From contig CP114119.1 of assembly GCA_029959195.1 (NCBI GenBank), positions 1,922,001-1,986,000 of the forward strand: DNA of 64,000 bases, in the 5' to 3' direction. Positions 1 to 11,501 of this stretch are shown in pieces. A program made the translations under genes and the position numbers. The notes below the pieces were generated by a model. That model had not been told where the DNA came from. It worked only from the letters and a program-made list of their open reading frames with translations, and made no database searches. The stretch is from Dictyophora rubrovolvata (lineage: Eukaryota > Basidiomycota > Agaricomycetes > Phallales > Phallaceae). Numbering within the stretch: the first letter of the stretch is position 1; every line of letters begins with the position of its first letter.

Positions 1-1333
1 CGAGTCATTTCAAGGCCTCTTATCACGGGAGGATGAGGAACAATATTTCCATCATTCCATATAATGCCAAAGACAAGTTGACGTCCTCCGTTATGCTCTT
101 TCAAGGCATATGCAGATTCGTCCCAGTGTTTGTTGACAGCTAACGGGTCTTTCTTCCACGGTTTACTGTCGATAACAGCTCTCATAAATACTTCAACCCC
201 ATACAGGGAGGTGGATAAGGGACCAAGTACGGATGACAAGGAGTCTTGTCCTTCCATACTGTTGGAGGCCCCTCTGTAAGGCACTCTCCCGTATGAGGGT
301 CTTAGACCGTATAGACCGTTAAATACAGCGGGGATACGAATTGACCTGAAGTAAATTCGAGACAGATTCTTGATGGATATTGTGTAACGGATCGAACTTA
401 CCCGCCGACTAAATACGGATGATGTGAGAAATTGTCTGTGTTCGAGACAATTGTGAAATACGCACTATCTGAACCCACTCCCAGAACAGAACCTCGCATC
501 CCAATCAAGGCACCTTCACCGCCCGACGACCCACCCGGAGTCAACAAACGGTTGTGAGGATTAAGGGTACGGCCAAAGACATTGTTGAATGTTTCGGGCC
601 ACTGTTAGGGGGGTCATCAAGCAAAGAATTCCGACGCGGTCGGTGGAAACCCTCACCATGAGTGTCTGAGGAACGTTAGTGCGGGTGAAGGGAATGGCCC
701 CTTGAGCAAGTAGTATTTCGACCAAGGTAGCGTTAGTTTCGGAATATTTACCGATCCAACTAACGTATCCTAATAAAATATTATCAGCTAAGCTTCCCCC
801 GCGAGTTCGCTGAGCTTACCCATAACAGTTTCAAGGCCCTTCATAGCAAGCTGGTCTTTTAGGGATATTGGCAAACCATGCAGTGGGCCGATCACTCTCC
901 CGGTTTTCTTAAGGTGCTCATCTAGCTGGGCTGCTCGTTGTAAAGCTTGTTCAACAAATATCTCCGTAAGACAGTTCACCTGAAAGGAGAAAAACGGTCA
1001 CGATGAGCAATTGTCTACTGGTCAAAAGCTTTTTGGACTTACTGCCTGGTGAGCAATAACAGCTCTTTTGTAAAATGCTCTGGTCACATCCACGGCCGAC
1101 CACGCACCGGACGCGAGTTTAGGCAGAAGGACTTCAATATCAGATTCTGTTATATCGACTTCAGCTGGGGAGAGTAAGCCGCATTCTCTGGGGAGATCAA
1201 GGACATTCAACCTATCGGAGGGAGGTGCTGGTATTACCCACGCCTTGGGGATTGCTGCTTGCTGTCTTAGCTTTTTATCTTGAACCAAACCTCTCCATTT
1301 TTCAGTCATTTCTAACAAAGTTGGAGTAGGCAC
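1..1333 (-). CDS. Amidase (acetamidase / fatty-acid amide hydrolase-like), 3' end outside window
   Basis: Amidase-signature family enzyme, expected to hydrolyse small or fatty amides to acid and ammonia. I read exons at 1043-1333, 820-979, 657-769, 466-601, 402-408 and 1-345, joined by GT-AG introns of 50-63 nt. Visible motifs are GPLHGLPISLKDQ (catalytic Lys), TNVPQTLMW, TPGGSSGGEGALIG (cis-Ser) and, across three exons, GSDIGGSIRIPA (nucleophile Ser), followed by FNGLYGLRPS. These are the full Lys-cisSer-Ser core of the family. The start is the Met at 1333 of MPTPTLLEMTEKW, since the frame has no better upstream Met. The gene runs left past base 1, so the C-terminal third is missing from the window. 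The central 7-nt exon is striking (see findings). The substrate cannot be told from sequence; yeast Amd2 and Aspergillus AmdS are the nearest named types. Confidence 0.9.
402..408 (-). other. 7-nt microexon of the amidase gene
   Basis: Flanked by an AG acceptor at 409-410 and a GTAAGT donor at 396-401 on the minus strand. The upstream exon ends GGT TCA GAT A, the microexon is TCGGCGG, and the next exon starts G TCA ATT. Joined, they give G-S-D-I-G-G-S-I, the invariant amidase nucleophile loop, which cannot be read in any other way here. The two introns are 57 and 56 nt. Confidence 0.85.
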
Positions 1334-2148
1334 GCTTTCAAAGAGTCGACCAGTTTTCTCCTTCTTTCAGAATGTTCATGGTAACAAATATATATATACA
1401 TCAGTAATCTTGTGAGAACAACAGGGTGCACGATCTGATCCTGATGAATCAAGTTCGACTTAGAACAATTCCTTTATTAAATTGAGAATATGGATAGGTG
1501 GGATAAGACTACAGTGCGAATTTTCCCACGTGAAAGAATTCGACGCGAGGGTACGCATGTTCTAGAAGAGATGACTGGTAAGATAAGACGAATAAAAATA
1601 CGAAATAGACAAATATGTGAATGATATCTCAGAAAGTCAGTGATGTCAGTGCACATGATCATATCCCTCTTGAGAGGAACTGAATACATGTGCAAGTCGA
1701 CTAAGAGGTGCCAGTTGTGGTCGACGAAAACTCGACACTCTTCATTGACAAAAAAAAAAATCGGCGAGAAGTTACTCACTTTGGTCCTAGAACCAAGACA
1801 GGGATGCGCAACGTCCTGCAGGAAACAAGTGGAAGGGAAACAAGATGGGAACGTACAAGCGAGAAAAAGCTCGCTTTTTGAACCCAGACGCGTCAGTGAG
1901 TTTACGTAAACACTATACTCTGGCGCTAAAGTCCCTCTAAAGGCCCGAAAAGCATCAACCGTTAGAGTTTGACAAACCGTCGTAGCCCTTCTCAAGACCT
2001 ACCAGCAAATTGTGAGTTGATTTTTCACTCTAGTATAAGAAAGAATGTGGATGTTCTGTCTATATGATGTTTGGAGTATTGAAGCGGTGATGGATGCTTC
2101 GGATGTCTTTCGGATGACAAGACTCAGATGGCTGACGATATTTTAGAT
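1334..2148. other. Intergenic region between amidase and RPS3
   Basis: Probable divergent promoter region for the amidase (-) and RPS3 (+). A 172-codon open frame on the minus strand at 1477-1995 has no recognisable family, no splice context and a low-complexity composition, so I do not call it a gene. A short TA run lies near 1389-1398. Confidence 0.5.
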
Positions 2149-3150
2149 ATGTCTCAAATTAGCAAAAAACGCAAGGTATTACTCGAGTTACCACAGTGAT
2201 AACGACTCTTCTGACATGGTGTAAAAGTTCGTCGCCGATGGTGTATTCCGTGCTGAACTAGGCGAATTCTTCACCCGTGAACTTTCCGCTGAAGGTTACT
2301 CTGGGTGTGATGTCCGTGTTACTCATGCTCGTACCGAAGTATACTCAATCTTTCAACTGAATGTCCGTCGAATTTACTAAGGAACTTCCCAGATCATTAT
2401 CCGCGCTACTCACACCCAAGAAGTTCTGGGCGAGAAAGGACGTCGTATTCGTGAACTCACTGCTCTCGTCCAAAAAAGATTTAGATTCCCTGACAACAGC
2501 GTTGAGTTATATGCTGAAAAGGTTCAATACCGAGGTCTTTCTGCTGTAGCTCAATGCGAAAGTCTTCGGTACAAACTACTTGGTGGTCTCGCTGTCCGTC
2601 GGTAAGTTCTGATTGGTCTTTGTTTTTCTGTCGCGTGTGCTGACGATCCATGGTTTCCGTTTAGCGCATGCTATGGTGTCCTCCGATTTGTCATGGAATC
2701 AGGTGCCAAGGGATGTGAAGTTGTTGTTTCAGGCAAACTCCGTGCGGCCCGTGCCAAGTCCATGAAATTTACTGACGGATTTATGATCCACTCCGGACAA
2801 CCTGCTCGAGAATTCGTCGACGAAGCCGTTCGTCACGTCATGTTGAAGCAGGGCGTTCTTGGCATCAAAGTCAAAATGTTGGTGACCGCATTAATATTTT
2901 TAAAAAACAACGCTGATATTGGGATAGTATGAAGGGACACGATCCTGAAGGCCACACCGGTCCTCGTAAACCATTACCTGACTCCGTTACCATTATGGAA
3001 CCTCCCATTGATAAGATCATCACCGAACCAACATCAGAGTCGAAAGGAGTCCCAGAGGCTCAACCAATTATTCCCGCTGCGCCTGCACATGACGTTTACC
3101 AATCGGAGCAAATTGATTCTTTCCAGCAAGATCAACCACCCGCTTTCTGA
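2149..3150 (+). CDS. RPS3: 40S ribosomal protein S3 (uS3)
   Basis: Small-subunit ribosomal protein at the mRNA entry channel; the family also has a helicase-like KH domain and reported DNA-repair activity. Five exons are read: 2149-2175, 2228-2338, 2393-2601, 2665-2877 and 2928-3150, with introns of 50-63 nt. The protein starts [20 protein letters not shown] and continues through [20 protein letters not shown], the KH segment [39 protein letters not shown] and [16 protein letters not shown], then [20 protein letters not shown]. The length fits the family. The C-tail after about residue 215 is more variable (rich in Pro, Gln and Glu), as is usual in fungi. The start is certain because the short first exon encodes the conserved N-terminus. 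Confidence 0.97.
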
Positions 3151-3591
3151 TGTAGTATCTGTTATTGTTGCACATTTAATCTCAAAATACATGTATTTCT
3201 CATGTTGATATCCAATGTGTGGAGCACTAAATATGTTCGAGAACTGAAATGAATAAGGTGAAATGAAAGGGTCGTGTAAACCTTATGTAAGTGCACTCTA
3301 AAAGGCAATGCCTTTGTGGCTGACGCGCCGGAGGATTGTTTTTATTATTATGCGACACACAATTGCGCTCCATTTCCTCTTGTCCTTATTATTCTTCGCT
3401 TGAGAGCTCGAAATGAAACAAAGGGGTCGTTGCTACCGCGTGGATGCACACATGTATATATAATACACCCCATACGGTATGTTTGTCTTTCTCCATCTCC
3501 CTCTTTTCTCGGTCTGCTCCTGGTTTTTGAGCAGCTATCCTCTCTTTTCTTTTTTTTTGTGAACTTTTTTCCATTTTCTTGCATTTTCATT
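3151..3591. other. RPS3 3' region and promoter of the SUR7-like gene
   Basis: No gene seen. The last 100 bases before the next start codon are pyrimidine-rich, with a T-rich run at about 3541-3570, and a TATATAATA element lies near 3455-3465. Both are common in basidiomycete promoters. Confidence 0.4.
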
Positions 3592-4545
3592 ATGATAGAC
3601 ACAATTGTTAAATTTGTTCCTCTATATCTCGCACCCATACTGGCATTAACATCAACGTTTCTTACACTCTTCGCATATCTAGCTCCTGATCTCATGCTTC
3701 ATTCCGAAGTCTCGCTCGTAACCATTTCGCCAGGCAGGTCAATCTTGCTACCCGGGGATACTAAGGATTCTATCGATGGACCGACGGTCCGCATGGGCAT
3801 GCTTGGTTCGTGCATATAATTCACGTAAAGTACAAACACCATCTTGACCGTTTTTTAAGGTTCCTGCTCGCAAACGTCGGACTCTGCTGCGAACATCTGC
3901 ACTTCGGCTTCGACTTCACCTATTTATGGTGAGTGTAGTCTCTGTTCCCCAACACTCGTCTCGCGTGCTGAGGTCTGTTATAAAGACTTCTCAGCCTTGT
4001 CCCCCAACACACCATCATTCATGCAGGGCCCGCCAGCGACAACACCTGGATGGGTTGCTGCTTCTCTCGCTTTTTGGGGATTATTTTTAATCGTCTATCT
4101 CCTATCGACATTTCATCATCGCCTGGGTCCGAAGCTAAGTGGCTGGCTTTCCAAGCCTGTTGTCACTCGCTCCGCAGCATGGACTGGTTTTCTAAGCTAC
4201 ATGATCGGTGAGTGGTATAAAGACATGTACTTTGTTTTAGTAAATATACTCATAATCGGTATGTTCAGGATTAACTGCCTTCCTCATTAGTCGAGTTTGG
4301 TTTGGAAATGCTGTGGACAATTTCAATATCCAGATTGCTCAAATGGGGTCGAGTGGACCTGATGTTCAGGCTAATATCAGCAATGGGTTCACAAGTGAGT
4401 ACTGCGCTGTATATTTTCATAATATCATTAACGTATGACACGATGAGAAGTGCTTTGGGTAGCTTATGCGTTCAGTGCTGTCTCGATAGTTTGCGTGCTC
4501 ATGAAGCTTCATAACGAGACCGCACCACCGGCAGGAAAGGTTTAA
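3592..4545 (+). CDS. SUR7/PalI-like four-span plasma-membrane protein
   Basis: Predicted integral membrane protein, by resemblance in the SUR7/PalI group (eisosome or pH-sensing proteins at the fungal plasma membrane). The start is ATG 3592. The first membrane segment is LYLAPILALTSTFLTLFAYL. An extracytoplasmic loop with a G-S-C and an N-I-C cysteine follows, then WVAASLAFWGLFLIVYLLS, a third segment around WTGFLSYMIGLTAFLISRVW, and a fourth around WVAYAFSAVSIVCVLM. The C-terminus is short and ends PPAGKV. Introns begin at 3806, in the TAT-G codon near 3925, after MI-G near 4206, and after FT near 4393. The order TM, Cys loop, three TMs matches SUR7/PalI, but there is no unique catalytic motif, so the exact subfamily is an inference. 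Confidence 0.7.
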
Positions 4546-4600
4546 AAAGTTCCACGATATCTCGAACATTGTATATATACCGCATATAGCATCTTTTCAT

Positions 4601-6025
4601 CTACTCTACTCTAGCAAGGTAGTGTGGTTTAATAACACAATCATCATTATCATCATTAGCATCTCCGTCATCATCATCCATAACATTGTTGGGAATCACC
4701 ATCAATTCTAGGACCGGATCATCGTCCAAATGATACATATTATAGATTTGTCGCAACGCAGATACAATAGCCCTTTGAATCATACTTGAATGTCCCTTCA
4801 CTGAACCAGTTCGGAGACTTTTCTGTTGTGGTGATCGAACCACGACACGGGGTATGGAAAGTGATATGGGTAGCCCAAGGGGGTCCCTTGAAACTGCGCT
4901 GGAAATGCCCAGTGATATCAGACGAAACTTACGAATATAATACATCCTTGACAATCTTTATAAATTCCTCTTCGCCCCTTGCTTCTGATCCTCCTTTCCA
5001 CATGTGATATATCCCTTTGATAATTTCTCCGAGTCCAGGCTCCCCATCCACAGCGGGCACCTCGACAATTGAGGCATTGGATTGCTCGTCGCGATTTCGT
5101 GTTGTAATTTCGGGGATATCAGAAAAGCCGTATTCGTTATGAATGTTATCGGAAGAATCAATTCCTAAAACAGAGCCAGTTGGCTGGGGCGAATGCGAAC
5201 GTTCTGAGCCAGTATATTTAGGACTCAAAAATCCATTCCCGCTTTGTAATCGTAGATGTAAATTAGCCAGGAATGGGTCTGGCTCCGTACGATCATGTGT
5301 TTCAGTGGGGGGAGGTATAGATTGTTTAGAAGGGCGTGGCGAAGGGACGGTTGAATCTCCTGAGCCTGATAAACGAATACCGGATTTAGCAAATTTACTT
5401 CGCTTGACCATAAAAGGTGATACGTACCATGCACTCCGCCATAAGAAGCCCAATATGCAGCTTCGGCCTTCTCTTCGTCTTCTACGCTAACCGTCGGAGG
5501 GACAACAATATTAGGAGAAGTATCAGATGACGCATAGCCACCCCAATAGTCGGAGTCAGGTGATGAAGAACGTGATAAAGAACGTGAAGTGTCAGAAGGC
5601 GGTATTATGACCGATTCTAACTGAGATTGTGCTGAAGGAGGGAATGGCATTAGACGACAGTCATGGTATCCCCATCGATTAATATTCGAGTCCCACATGA
5701 AAATGATTCGCAAAGAAGACTGAGAATTTGGGTGGACATGGGCCAACAACGTATCTTCGTCCGAAGCCGTGTAGCGGACCTCGTGCTCTGGTTCTGGCGC
5801 GAATGTGTCTTGCCAGGAAGTTTGTTCCATTAGTCGCACAATATCGTCGATATCGGATGAAGGCCAACACAAGTATGCGGACACATCCTCTTGAGAGATA
5901 GATAAATAGTGATGGCGTTCTAGGGAAGGGACCGATAAAAGATGAGGAGGAATGGGTAAATTAGGTGGCAGGATGTACTGAAAAACTGTCTGCACTAAAT
6001 GTCTTGAAATTGGCGTGGCAACCAT
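4601..6025 (-). CDS. Unrecognised protein, probably basidiomycete-specific
   Basis: I do not recognise a family. Three exons read well: 6025-5428, 5365 to about 4934, and about 4817-4601, joined at GTACGT and GTAAGT donors. I prefer the Met of MVATPISRHLVQTVFQ (6025) as start; an in-frame Met seven codons upstream (6046) is the alternative. The N-terminal ~130 residues look folded (LPPNLPIPPHLLS, SAYLCWPSSDIDDIVRLME, LRIIFMWDSNINRWGYHDC). The middle is Ser/Pro-rich and low in complexity (SRSLSRSSSPDSDYWGGYAS). A second structured part near the C-terminus reads GLGEIIKGIYHMWKGG and MIQRAIVSALRQIYNMYHL. The tail is acidic, encoded by a degenerate TCATCA repeat. It ends 55 bases from the convergent SUR7-like gene. 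Function is unknown. Confidence 0.65.
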
Positions 6026-6046
6026 CGAAGAACTACCCTTGCACAC

Positions 6047-7203
6047 TCGAGGACCAGACGCAGCAAAACGTGAAATATTAGGGGCGCTTGACGTTATTGA
6101 TCATAAGCAAATCAAGGTAAATCAACTTTTGAATAACAGAAGTTCTACGGAACTCCTTTTGAAATTTTAAAGCACTTTCTTTGCTGACGGTTCTGAGAGA
6201 AACAAACTCGAGAGAATGAGACAAGTTATAAATGAATGTCTGAGAAAAGAACTGATGGAGAACTCTTGGACCAAATAGCAAATTGAATTCTCAAGGTTTG
6301 AATTTGAGGGTTTGCTGCCAAGAAGTGTGTTCCTTCCTTGACGGAAAAGTGCGGCATGCAGCACGTGATTAAATAACAGCACCGAGTTACAACCAATAGC
6401 CATTAGTCATCCCGAGCCCCGAGTGCCAATTAATACCACATATTCACAATGAATTCTTGCAATGAAAATGGTAGACACTTATGAAAAGAGTTCGAGGCGC
6501 ATATCACGCTCCGTCATTCGGTTATCAGACAAAAACGCGGAAACTTTAAGTTGAGCCCGAAAATTCCAGGCTCCAGAGTCAACACTCGAAATCTTACCCC
6601 GCTCTCACAGATGCATGGCGACGTTGGTTTCAAGGCTGTTCATCATGGTCGATTACAGGACTTTTCGATGATATCAATTTTTGTTCAAAGCCTCGTGGTC
6701 GCCGCCATCGCACAAATTCTTTCAGGCTAATGATTGGCTGATATCAGGTCGACAAAAACAATCTTGTTTAATGAGCCATTTACGTTCCTTATGGCTCGAC
6801 TCGAAACCTACTTACCCGGGCTCATCCTGGCTAGATCTAATCGAGACCTTCGAGCCATCGAACTTCGCTCAAGAGTCAGTTGAGAATTAAGGGTTTCCGC
6901 GACGCAGGTTCAGGCATGCCCTTCTTTAGTTCTGAAGCTTCCATTACACTAAGTTGCTTTAGTGTAAGTTTTTAAATGAGAAAGATCCCGCGTAAATCCA
7001 AAATTTCTCCGATAGAGGCCTTTCAGGACGGACTGGCACCGGACCGCCTCCATATCTCTCAATGCTTCTAGTCCTGTGGCGCTGTGGTGGCAACCACAAG
7101 GACTCTTTAGCACAGTTTACCAATAAGGAAACATCTGATTTAAAGAACGTTTATAAAAGATGATTACCTTTCGGCGTTTCATAACTTTTCAACAGCGTAC
7201 CTC
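6047..7203. other. 1.15-kb intergenic region upstream of the GH127-like gene
   Basis: I see no gene with family support. Small open frames on both strands (6078-6403 minus, 6681-6890 plus) are AT-rich and match nothing I recognise. This is probably a divergent promoter for the unknown gene on its left and the glycosidase on its right. Confidence 0.45.
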
Positions 7204-10200
7204 ATGCTAATCAAGTTGACTCCAATCCCCCTCTTCGTTGGGCCCCTCCTAGTTTGCAGCGCCATTAGAGCCTCGAACACCGGCCCGCCTCAATCCTCCG
7301 AGTTGAAATGTGAATATTTAACATATCATACACAATACTGGCTGAACTGCTGCTGCAGTGGCACCGAAACAATATAACTACTTACCTTTGACTTCCATTT
7401 TCCCCGCTGGGTGGTTGGCTGATCAACTGAACGTTCAAACACAAGGCCTAGCAGGACACGAACATGACTTCTATGACTAGTAAGTACATTTGTATTATGA
7501 TTTACATCTGGTCAAACGTCTCCTCAGCGTAGCAGATAGTGATTGGATTGGGGGAACTAGTTATTATTCCGACTTGGAAGAAGGTCAAGACACAACGCGT
7601 ATCTCTTGTACTTTATATTAATTTCCGTCCTGTCACTAGCTGGAAGCTACTGGTTTGTAAGTCGTCTTGGAAAACAGTTAGACAATTAGGTCATGGAGCT
7701 GAATCACGAAAGAATGGAATGGTTCCCAACGCTTACCTTATGAATGACTCTACGAGAATCGGACAAGTTCAGCAGTTCTTGGACTATGTCATCGACCATC
7801 AACAAGGAGATGGGTGGATCGGACCCGAAACTGGTTCTAAACCTCGTTATCTCTGGGGAAGGTGAATAGTTGCTCGTTTCCGTTGGAAATTCTGCTAACT
7901 TAGTCGTTTAGATACCCTTTCTTCTTTGGCGCGATTCAATTGCTCGAAGCCGATCCCTCACAGAAAAATAAAGTAAGCCAACAAACTTCTTCCCAGATCT
8001 ACGTAGCTGTAAGAAGTATGGCACAGATTTTGGATGCATTCAACAAGTTTATTCCTCTGGCCAATTCCATGTTGAAACAAGGAGAGGGACTGGAACCTTG
8101 GACCCAAACTCGATGGGAGGATTTTATTATAACGCTCGAATGGTAATGGGCCAATTCCGTTCGTTCATGTTTGACTAAATAAGCTTTAAGGATGTACGAT
8201 AATAACTACAACCCAAACAAAACCCTTCTTCTTGAAACCATGGAGTTACTGCAGTCAACTGGTGATGATTGGTTTGGTGTCTTCCAGAAAGAATATTTTC
8301 CGACTATTGCCGTCGATAATATCACATCGCCGTTTGGCGTTCTGACCTGGTACAATTTCTGTTACTTCAATCAAATCCCCCAACCATTTACCCATTTCTA
8401 TATAGGCACGGTGTAAATATGGCTGAGGGACTGAAAGCTCCTGCAGCTGCGTATCGATATTCTCATAACGAGTCTAGTGATTATGGAAGTTGTCAGTCTA
8501 TTGGATTACGCTGAATTTTTTATAGTGCTGCTTGCTTCTAGCCAAGGCTGGGATCTACTATTTGAATATCGTAAGTTTTTCGATATCGTTCTTTATAAAC
8601 GAAATTTGCCTTCATACATTTTATAGATGGTCGTCCCTCTGGCATATATAGTGCTGATGAGGTAACAAAATGACTGTCTTTGCTTTTTCTAGAGTTCTGA
8701 ATCGGAAATAGTATCTAGCAGGCTTGGAAGCTGTCAGAGGAACTGAACTATGTCTGGTTGTGGTACGTTCTTATGACTCATCATGGTTTACACTGCCGTC
8801 CTAAAATATCGATTAGGAAACAATGTTTTCGTACGTCCTTTCCAGTGGGGCAACTATTTCCACATTCTGAAAAAAAGAAATCCAGAGGGAGTTATCTGTA
8901 TCAGGTTATTGGTGATCCTAAATTCCCTGATCGGGTATGTGGCAGACGTTTGCTTTCGTTGTTAATGTTATGGTTTATCTTTGCTCTTATCCTTAGGTGG
9001 AAAGAATTGCCTATAACGCCCTCCCGGCCACATTAACTGGAAGTAAGTATATTTTATGCCCATAGACGACGAGTTGAAGTATTTTTTGTTTGATAGCCAT
9101 GTGGAGCCGGCAATATCTGCAACAACAAAACCAGATTGCAGCACAGACCATGTCACCAAATCCTTTTAAGGTTCGGCTCTACATCCTTTTTTAGGAAAAG
9201 TTACTAACAAATAAATTAATGTAACAGAATGACGTGAGTCTTTTTACTACCCACTTTCAACCGAACTGAACATTGTTTTCAACGTGAAAGGGACCTTATT
9301 CCAACGTATTTGGCTTGGGTATGTCTCAATGGACTCTATCTTTAACGGTCAATGATCTCATTCGGTATTAATGTTTCGCAGAACCTAATTATCCGGTAGA
9401 GTCTCGAGTCATGATACAACGCTTTCAATTTAACAACTTACGTTTCCAGTGCTGCACAGTGAATCACCCTCAAGGCTGGCCGAAATTTATCTCAAACGCA
9501 TTTGTGGCGACTCAAGATTGGAGTTCGTTGATTCACGTGTATTTAGGGCCCTTTTCGATGAAGACTGTACTTGCTGAAGGTAATCAGTCTTTGTTTATGC
9601 GAGTTCCCTGGTTGAGCGGGCTACCTAGATAACACCGTGTCCGTTTGGGTCGATACTCTCTACCCATTCAGTGATACACTGACTACGACCATTGAGGCTC
9701 AAAAGGATTTCGATTACTTCGTAAGAATTCCTTCTTGGTCCGTTGGCAAGGCAACAATTAGTATAAACGGCGGAAAATCTGAACCTGCGACTCCTGACGC
9801 GGATTCCCATTTACTGGCACTAAGGGTCAGTAGTGGGCGAACCACATTCACTTTAAACGTACCTGCAGACATTACATTAGGTTGGTTTTTTGCCCAAGGT
9901 GCTTTGGTTTGGGATGGGGCTCAAATCTGGGCATAGAATCGAGACCTCAGGACTCAATAGCTGTACACCGTGGACCATTGCATTATGCATTTGATATCGC
10001 AAGGAATCAAACTGTACTAGCACAAAATGCGGTAATGTTCTGTTCTCAAAGAAGACAATTATCCTTTAACAATGTTTTGGCAGGAGGAGCCTTTAGCAGT
10101 TGATCTTCAGTTTGAAGCCACTACATCATGGCAATTTGCCATTGATCCTAGCACACTAGAATTCCACAACAATCCGCCGGCAAATGGAGCTCTGCCTTCT

Positions 10201-10395
10201 CCGATATTCGATTACGGTCTGCCTCCCTTCAGCATGACAGTTACTGCGTGTCCAATAACATGGCCCGTTGCTGGGGATACGTTTGCATCATCTCCTCCCC
10301 AAAGCCCAGTCACCTGCGTGGGAGATAATCAGACAATCGTGTTAAGACCGTTTGGTGTAAGCTGTTATGCTCTTCTTTTTTACAGGGAAGATTGA
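7204..10395 (+). CDS. Secreted GH127-like glycosidase (DUF1680, beta-L-arabinofuranosidase type)
   Basis: Probable secreted enzyme acting on plant or cell-wall glycans. The N-terminus [19 protein letters not shown] is a signal peptide. It is followed by [60 protein letters not shown] and [22 protein letters not shown] lies where GH127 enzymes carry their Glu-x-Cys, and [18 protein letters not shown] where they carry the zinc-binding or catalytic Cys-Cys pair. A beta-rich C-terminal part follows ([34 protein letters not shown]). The gene has about 15 short introns, and every junction I checked keeps frame, so it looks intact. One exon is 6 nt (9228-9233). The extreme C-terminus is uncertain: I end at the stop at 10393-10395, but a small last intron could move it by a few codons. 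Activity on arabinofuranosides is inferred from the family only. Confidence 0.85.
9228..9233 (+). other. 6-nt microexon of the GH127-like gene
   Basis: AATGAC sits between an AG acceptor (9226-9227) and a GTGAGT donor (from 9234). Spliced, the protein reads [20 protein letters not shown] in frame. Skipping the exon would remove exactly Asn-Asp without a frameshift. Both neighbouring introns have good sites. Confidence 0.75.
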
Positions 10396-10544
10396 TCCAT
10401 CTTGATAGTCTACCAAACTGAGAATTGGGGAATTCCCAGTAATAGGATAAAGACAGAGCGAGAATTCTGATTGAATGAAACAAATGAAGTCATTATGTAA
10501 ACCTTTGACTCGAACTCGACTGTTTGTATATAGGTCTTTAACCA

Positions 10545-11283
10545 CTAGAATGACTCGGTAGTATCGAAAGATCCTCTGCTGGCGTCGACTTCGTAATACT
10601 CTCCTTCTCCTTCGTCTTCTTCTTCGTCTTCTTCTTCCTCGTCCTCGTCATCCTCCTCCCCATCCTCGTTACTATCATCGTCATCATCGATGTTTTGATC
10701 AATTGCCGTCCCATGAGCATGATTTTGCGCTGCACCGCTTGCCATTTTCCGGGCTACCGCTGCTCTCACTGCCTCTTCCTTTGCCTGATTAACGGGGAGC
10801 AACAAATCAAGTCCAAGTTCCTTCCATCGCAAAGTAGCGTTGATGTTTTCTCCAGAATAACCTATATCCTGATATAACGCACGTAAAGGTTCGCTAGCGA
10901 TGTTTGGCAAAGCAGCTGGGTGGTTAAGATTTGTGGGATTACCATATGGATAGGAAGGATGAATGTGGGATGGGAGAACTAAGACAAAATTAGGAAACAA
11001 ATACACTGAGTGAGGAAGGATCGCACTTTCAGAATCATCAGGATTTGGAGGTACCATATGAGGGGGTATTTCCAACTCTGAATGACAGGTCATTAGACAA
11101 GAAGGGCCGCCATGAGTTTTATTCAAAGTTACCTTCGTCAGACAGCTGATTCTCTAAATTATATGGGTTGTCTGAGGAGTTTATGGTTTTGATGTCATGT
11201 TCCGTCATGTGCAAGTAACAGAACGTCAGGTCCTTACATAATGTTAGAATATTTCATCTAAATTATAATGCACCTACAGTCAT
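10545..11283 (-). CDS. APC13-like protein (anaphase-promoting complex subunit 13)
   Basis: Small acidic protein, tentatively a subunit of the anaphase-promoting complex. I read a tiny first exon ATG ACT (11283-11278), a second exon starting GACCTGACG (DLTFCYLHMTEHDI) and a third from ELEIPPHMVPPNPDDSESA to the stop. Two features recall Apc13: an N-terminal YLH-type motif followed by an acidic (D/E)xxxPP segment, and a later RWKELGLDLLL that resembles the W-K-D-L-G-L motif of fungal Apc13. The C-terminus is an extreme run of Asp and Glu. If the tiny first exon is wrong, translation would start at the Met of MTEHDIKTI near 11195. It faces the TFIIIC gene across about 220 bases. Another APC/C subunit, APC4, lies about 31 kb away. 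Confidence 0.5.
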
Positions 11284-11388
11284 AACTTCCAACCAAGATA
11301 ATACTAGATCATTGAGAGACGTTAGCGTGAAAGAAAGGAACGGCTCAAAGGAATTGTCGATGTAGATAAGCAGTGACGTTACGACGCG

Positions 11389-11394
11389 ACGCGT
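11389..11394. promoter_or_regulatory. ACGCGT (MCB-type) element between APC13-like and TFIIIC genes
   Basis: The 218-base divergent promoter contains ACGCGT within a longer CG-rich stretch (11380-11396), and a TGACGTTA motif just before it. ACGCGT is the MluI cell-cycle box bound by MBF in yeasts. A single 6-mer match is weak evidence, although a cell-cycle gene on one side makes it plausible. Confidence 0.25.
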
Positions 11395-11501
11395 GACCAT
11401 CTCACCAAAGCAACTTTGAAGTTCAAAGTTCTTGTACTACAAGTACTTATGCTTAAGCTCGATAACTCTTAAACCCTTAGGTTCATATTTTGGTTTCAAA
11501 T

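Noticed and set aside
1870-1900. Possible tRNA B-box-like GGGTTCAAAA on the minus strand
   Set aside because: No matching A box or acceptor stem nearby. No tRNA was found in the window.
1477-1995. 172-codon open frame on the minus strand
   Set aside because: No family resemblance, Cys/Phe-rich random composition, no splice continuity. Treated as chance.
4641-4680. ATCATC-rich stretch as a possible repeat element
   Set aside because: It encodes the Asp-rich tail of the unknown protein at 4601-6025; a codon repeat, not a mobile element.
6681-6890. 69-codon plus-strand frame, Trp/Ser/Pro-rich
   Set aside because: No domain, no initiation context and no neighbours supporting an exon; kept only as part of the intergenic note.
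10538-10735. Met/Thr/Lys-rich minus-strand frame
   Set aside because: Alternative frame over the acidic repeat end of the APC13-like gene.
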